Shown piece by piece: positions 55,701 to 61,700 of a DNA stretch of 64,000 bases (within the stretch, counting starts at the first letter, position 1; every line of letters begins with the position of its first letter). The position numbers were made by a program, and so were the translations under genes. Location of the stretch: assembly GCA_012845835.1 (NCBI GenBank), contig JABAKD010000022.1, positions 12,717,218 through 12,781,217 of the forward strand, given 5' to 3'. The notes beneath the pieces are model-generated. The model did not search any database. It saw nothing but the letters and a program-made list of their open reading frames with translations, and was not told the DNA's origin. The DNA is from Undaria pinnatifida (taxonomy: Eukaryota; Sar; Phaeophyceae; Laminariales; Alariaceae).

Positions 55701-58700
55701 ATGCTGATCCGCCTATCTGATTGGCTCACGCTATTACTACATACAAACATCTCATTAGGCAACGATAACACTCAATGTATCTGATTGGATCGTGATGTTG
55801 CTACAAAGCGGTGCCGAGCCATTCCTCCATAGTGCTGTAGATCTTGCGCTTTTTGCGACAAACGTTTGTGACGTTCTGACCTGCTCTGATTTGGCTGACC
55901 TCCTCAACGGTGAAACTATCGGTCAGTGTATCATTTTGCGGGTATATTTGTCTTAGGACTAGCACATATAGATGATGGTCGGCTTGCGCGAAGGAATGTT
56001 TTCGAAGGCATGTTTCGGGTGGTGATAGATGATGATTTTGACCTAGCTCCTCGTGTTAAGAGCCTAGAAAAATCTTCGAATATTCTGCACCTCTACCGTG
56101 GGATGATTTGTTTCGCCACCACTCTCGCGAGTGGCTCCGTATAATACAATAGTGGTGGTCCCTGTATAGTGCCGGTATGCGCACTGTAGAGGGAAATACC
56201 GGGGCACAATAACGGCCACCAGAAATACCCTTTAACACTGCCACTATAAGTTATTCCCATCTGTGCCAAGAAGTTTGCAGGGTGCACTATAGCGGGAAAC
56301 CGGTAATGCTCAACCGGCACTTAGAGAAATCACTCCTGTATTTCAATAAAAAAAACGGGCACAACTGCACAAGATTACGCTAGTGGTCAATACTTTTTGG
56401 CCGTCTGTTTCCAAATGCTGTTTTCAAATGCTCAGAGCCACTCGCACCCCCGGAAGTGGCCGCCTGTTAGGACAGGAAACATGGTGGTTGGTTTCGCGGG
56501 TTCCATCGCCGTTTAACTGTTCGTTAGTCTGCGCCACAACAACGTATTTTAAGTTTGATGTTTGAGTGAGATGCTGAGCTACTCGGGCGAATGGCCCGAG
56601 CTCCGGTCGTGAAAGTGAGGGCACCCCCCCCCCCCCCTACCATATAGCCTTAGTCCGAGGCGTGGTTTTAAGGCGTGGTGTATCCATCGATTTCATGGCG
56701 GTGTTTCGCCGCGAAAGCCGAAAAGACACAACTCATTGGAGGTACGAAGTTTGTTTGTGCGAGAGGCTCTGATCCACCGAAACTAGAGGCCCTGTAACAC
56801 AATCTATCTACCGTGTGATAGCCGCCTTGGCCACATGCACATGCTGCGACCGACGTTTTACTCCAAGAAAATATGCTTCCCCTAAGGTTTTTGCAATTTC
56901 CACATTCGTTTGGGTTGGAAAAACTAGAATGACGCAGTATTGAAACCGACGAACGTCAAAACAACCAAAGGCCGACCAACCCACGAAAAAATAGGTTGGA
57001 AATGAAAAGCACGGTAGGACAACATATTATACCGAAATTTTTCGTTGATTTTTCGTGGGTTGGGTTGGCCTTGGGCTGTGAGTTTTCGACGGTTTCAGTA
57101 CTAATAGTACGACGTTTTTCTCCCTAACTCTTGGGCAAGTAAAGTGTCGGAAGTTCGCAAACACCGCACTGCAGTATACCTCTTTTTGGGTGACCTTGTC
57201 GCTTCCTGTGCAAACCAGCCACCCTAATGGAGGAAGACCTTTGTCGGCATTCGGGGCAAGATTGTCCGCCACACCAGCTTCAGAGCCGACCCATGTTGTC
57301 CCGTCCGCGTTCTTGCACGTTATTATCGCACCGTGCGCTTGGAGAACGCTGTCACGAAGTGCAAGGCCGTACAGGCTCAGCACGCCATTGTTGACTATCT
57401 CGTAGTTGTAGGTCACGGTATCGGTGGTAGACGCTTCCCCCCCCTTCGGTGTGGGCTTGTACTCATGTGTCACGTTCATTCGGATGGAGCCGGCCTGTAT
57501 TCGTTGCGGGCGGCAGGGTTCGTTCTTCGTGACACTCGAAGCACTTTTTGTATCGTTTTGGCCATCCAGCCATGAATTGGACGAGCTTCAAACGCCGACG
57601 ACTCATGAAAAGTTCCCAGAACTACGATATTTCAGTTGTATGCTTTGAATTTGAAGTTCGATATACACCAAGACCCCGAAAGGGAGCGACCAAGAGAAAT
57701 GTGACTGTCACCATGTGACCATGTGACCATGTCACGATGTCCCGATGTGAAGGCACGCGTGACCATGACGACGGTAGATAAGGGGATACCCCCTGTTTCA
57801 TTACTGGGGTTGAGGCACTCGCCTAAGAGGCTCTTTACCTCGGCGAATAAAGCACGCATAGGCGGTTTGTTTGGTGCGGCGTACATAACCGTTCCATGGC
57901 GGCAGTCTCTTATGGTACTAGGATACAGCACGAAAGCTGCAGGCCGCGAAGGAAAAGGAGAGTCATTTGCGCGAGTGATCCCGAGCCAATGACACGCTAG
58001 CGCAGCTACGGTCGCATAAAAGCACACATACATATCTGATGGATATGGTACGGAGCACAAGGAGTAACGATAACGGGTTGCGGGGAGTTGGCAGTAAAAC
58101 TATCGAGAGAAAGCTCTAGTCTAGGGATATAATTTTCACACTCGAAAGAGGAGATACAAACACGCTAGGCAGAGGCAAAAAGTGTATTGGGAATAATTGG
58201 TGGCGCAAAGGGACTCGTTCATACAGTTAATATTGCTACACAGCAGTTCAAGACATTTCTTAGCTGCCATGGATCAGCACGTTCGAGGGGGATGGTGCCG
58301 CCCCTGGATCAGCACGTTCGTAACCTTTCAAAACAATGTCCCACAAATTAATTGATTCGTACTATTTCAAGATATGCATGACTTTCCGTCGTCGAACCAG
58401 ACGAAATAGCTCATAGTAGCTGTGTGTGCGCGTTACGCCCTGGAAGATCAGCGACTTGGCGCGTGCATGCCCGATTCATGCCCGACGGTGAACGACTGTG
58501 CTTTGCTCACGGTAATACTTCATTTTTCTTGCCTGGTCAAGCGGAACGATCTTCGTCACGGCCCTTTTCACCAGGTGGCCGTACTCGTCCTTCGCTTCGA
58601 CGGTAACGTGGTTTTCTCGCCGCAAGTTCTCGACATCGCCAGCCAAAAGCGTGTACTTGCCGGTGCACACAACCGTAGCCCCCGCCACAAAAGGGTCCGT

Positions 58701-61700
58701 GAGTATCACAGATTTTCCACGCAGCTCAAATTTCGTGGCGCACAAGATAGTGGATATCCCCGTCTCTGCGTCAAGTCACACACGATAACAATATCCGAGG
58801 TTCAGCAATCCCCCCAAGCCTTCTTAGCGGAAGTAGCAGACACGAAATTAATCGTGTCTGTTATGGTAGCAGGAGAGGTTAGCTATATCCCGCGCTATGG
58901 GAGTGGCTTTCAGGAGGTCTTGTCCTAAAATATTGATTGGGGATCCCTGTATTACTCGTAGCCTAAGGAACCAAGCAATGGGTTGGATAGAAGCATTATA
59001 TTCACAACCAAAACATGGCCTATCAACCTGTGCAATTCGTTGTACGGCATTCGTCGCTTGTTGGCGAATGCTAGAGTAGAGGTTCGCGTATGTCTTTGGC
59101 CACTCCTCCCCCTGATGACCCGGGTCCTGCCGTTGAGAAAATGTGCAAGCTGAACCCGATGATCGATCCCATTACCTACGTAGATAAAGAATGACGTTGT
59201 TGTTGATATTATTATGATGTTTTCTCTACGACGATTTTCACTGCCCTCAACCTCAATAAACTGAGGCGAAGTCAAAGGGACTGGAGGAAGTGCAAGAGGA
59301 AATAGTACGGCTGCGTCCAGATGCAATACCGTATATTCTGTACCGGACACATCCATACAACCTACAACCTCCTGCCGCACCTCCTTCAGCCCAGTCGACT
59401 TCGCCCCAGGTTTCTATTAGGGAAAGGGTGACAACATATTTCCGTGTTCAAGGAAGACGATACGGCTTGACCTCAGTGTAATAAAGGGGAACGATGAAGC
59501 TTAATTGATCCACACCATGGTGGCGTTTGAAGACAGCAAGGCATTTTAACGGCAGAGGGAGGCGATAAACATGCAGCATGACCTTTAATAGTGTCGAAAA
59601 CAGATGGAAACCCTTGCAAGGAAAATCCGCAAAACGCTGCCTATAATTATTGGATTACACGAACGGGCTCCCGACTGTACTAGGCAGTTCCTGCGTTGAA
59701 GCGCCCCGTCGGTTACAAACGGTTTCGACGACCAGCACTACAAGCTTGCAGTATAATAATAGTGGTATACGTTTGTGTCAGCCAAATACCACGGCGGCTA
59801 TGGTATTGTAGTATCAATGTAGTATCGTACCCCTTTCTTTCACTACCGGGTTTCCATCACTCCAACCATTGGATCTGCATCTCACCGGCAAAAAGACTTC
59901 AGGCAATCGTTCGGCGCCGCGCAGCTTACCGCTCCATTTCAGATTAATGTCGCAGAACCGAAACAGCACCAAAGATTAAGGTCTGCAAACGAATACGCAG
60001 GTCACTCGCGCGAGTGTGGCTCCGAGTCACCCGAAGACAAAAACAAAATTGGACCCCAAAATTGACCCTTGTGGTACCGTAGCCGTGGTCAAGGCAGGGA
60101 CAAAAAAACAATGCCACGACAGGCGGTTCCCCTTTTGAAGTTTCAGTTGCCGTGGCTGGAGGTTACTCGCGCGAGTGGCCCCCCTGTTCCTTGCGGTCAT
60201 AGGCTGTCCTGATATATATATATTATATATATGGATTTCCCAATGGGGTGGTTAGCGACACAGTGCGCCAAACAAATCGCGTACGTGTTTCTTTGTCAGC
60301 GAGGTACAGAGTCACTCGTGCGAGTATGATGGTATGATAGTATGACAGTAAGATAGTGAAAACACGACCGACGGTGGTGAAAAGAGGGAGTATGATACTG
60401 CAACGATACTACAACGATATTAAAATACCGTAGACTTGGGTCAAACGTTTTTTTTCCGTTTAATATTGAACGTTGAAAAACGCCACGGTAAAGGCGGTAC
60501 CCCCCGTTTCACTGCCGCGTTGTGACCGCTGCTGGGGTGGGCTGTGCACCTCGTTTTGAAAATGGGCAGTAAACACAGGTTGACGGCGAAGCGTACCGGA
60601 CATGCGCATGCCGGTAGCACAGCGCGAGACACTGGAGGGCACAAAGTGACGTGATAGCTTTTTTCGCGCGATGAGCTTCTGAGCCACACCGAAAGAAAAG
60701 ACGCCTCAAAAGGAAACTTAAGAGTAACGAAACTGCCACCGTATCCTTGGTATGATTTACGTCGACGTAGACAACATAGACATGCCTCTCTACGGCCCCC
60801 ACCGGAGTAGCGGCGGTTGTATTACTCCTTGTTGTATAGGCACTGTAGTGTGTCCTTTCACAGGTTTCACTTTTTTTTTTTTTGCGTTGTTCGTACCGGG
60901 AACGTTGGATAAGCACCTGGTTTTTCCGATTGTTTTTGCGGTCACATTGCGAGTTTCTGCCTCACGGTCGCTGTGACCGCGTAGGTAAGCTGCGCGTCCT
61001 CTGTCCTGTCGCAGGGGTGATACGACCTACATCGTGTGACCTAGTTCACGTTTGGGCCAAAGGAAATATCCCCCTTGGATTGAAGAATCGAGATCGAATT
61101 ATGCACGGATTAGTGTGAACGCAACACATACGCACACCTGTCGCCAATGACGTGTCACCGAGCGAAATGTTGTAGAGCGCTGCATAGCATCTTGGCATCC
61201 CAACGTCGTCACATATGTTTACCAGATACACTTTAGCTCTACTACACGGTGATCTGGCCGTTGTCCCTGTGAGCATTGATGAGTCACTGAAGGCAGTGTC
61301 GCAGGGCGTTGCATAGCCTCTCGTTGTTCCAACAAAATCATGCACATATACATTGTAGGTCTGATGCAAAGACAACCCAAACACACCTGTGAGCAGCGAT
61401 GGGTCACTGAGGGCAGTGTCGTAGAGCGTTGCATAGCCGTCATTGGTCACCGTTAACTCGTACCTGCGGTGACAGCGCAATCAGACGGTGGTGCAGCTGT
61501 ATATCAACACTCTTCTGCCTTCAGAAAACAAACGTGATACACACACGCTAAACTGGAGGTTTATGAGGATGTGAACGCTTGAGGAGCTCTGCACCGTTGT
61601 CAAAAACGTTATCTCAAGGACATTGGAATTGCACCCAGACGAACCATGACATGGTTTAGCCGTCCAAGGAAACCAGGATGCAATACAACAACGACATGTG

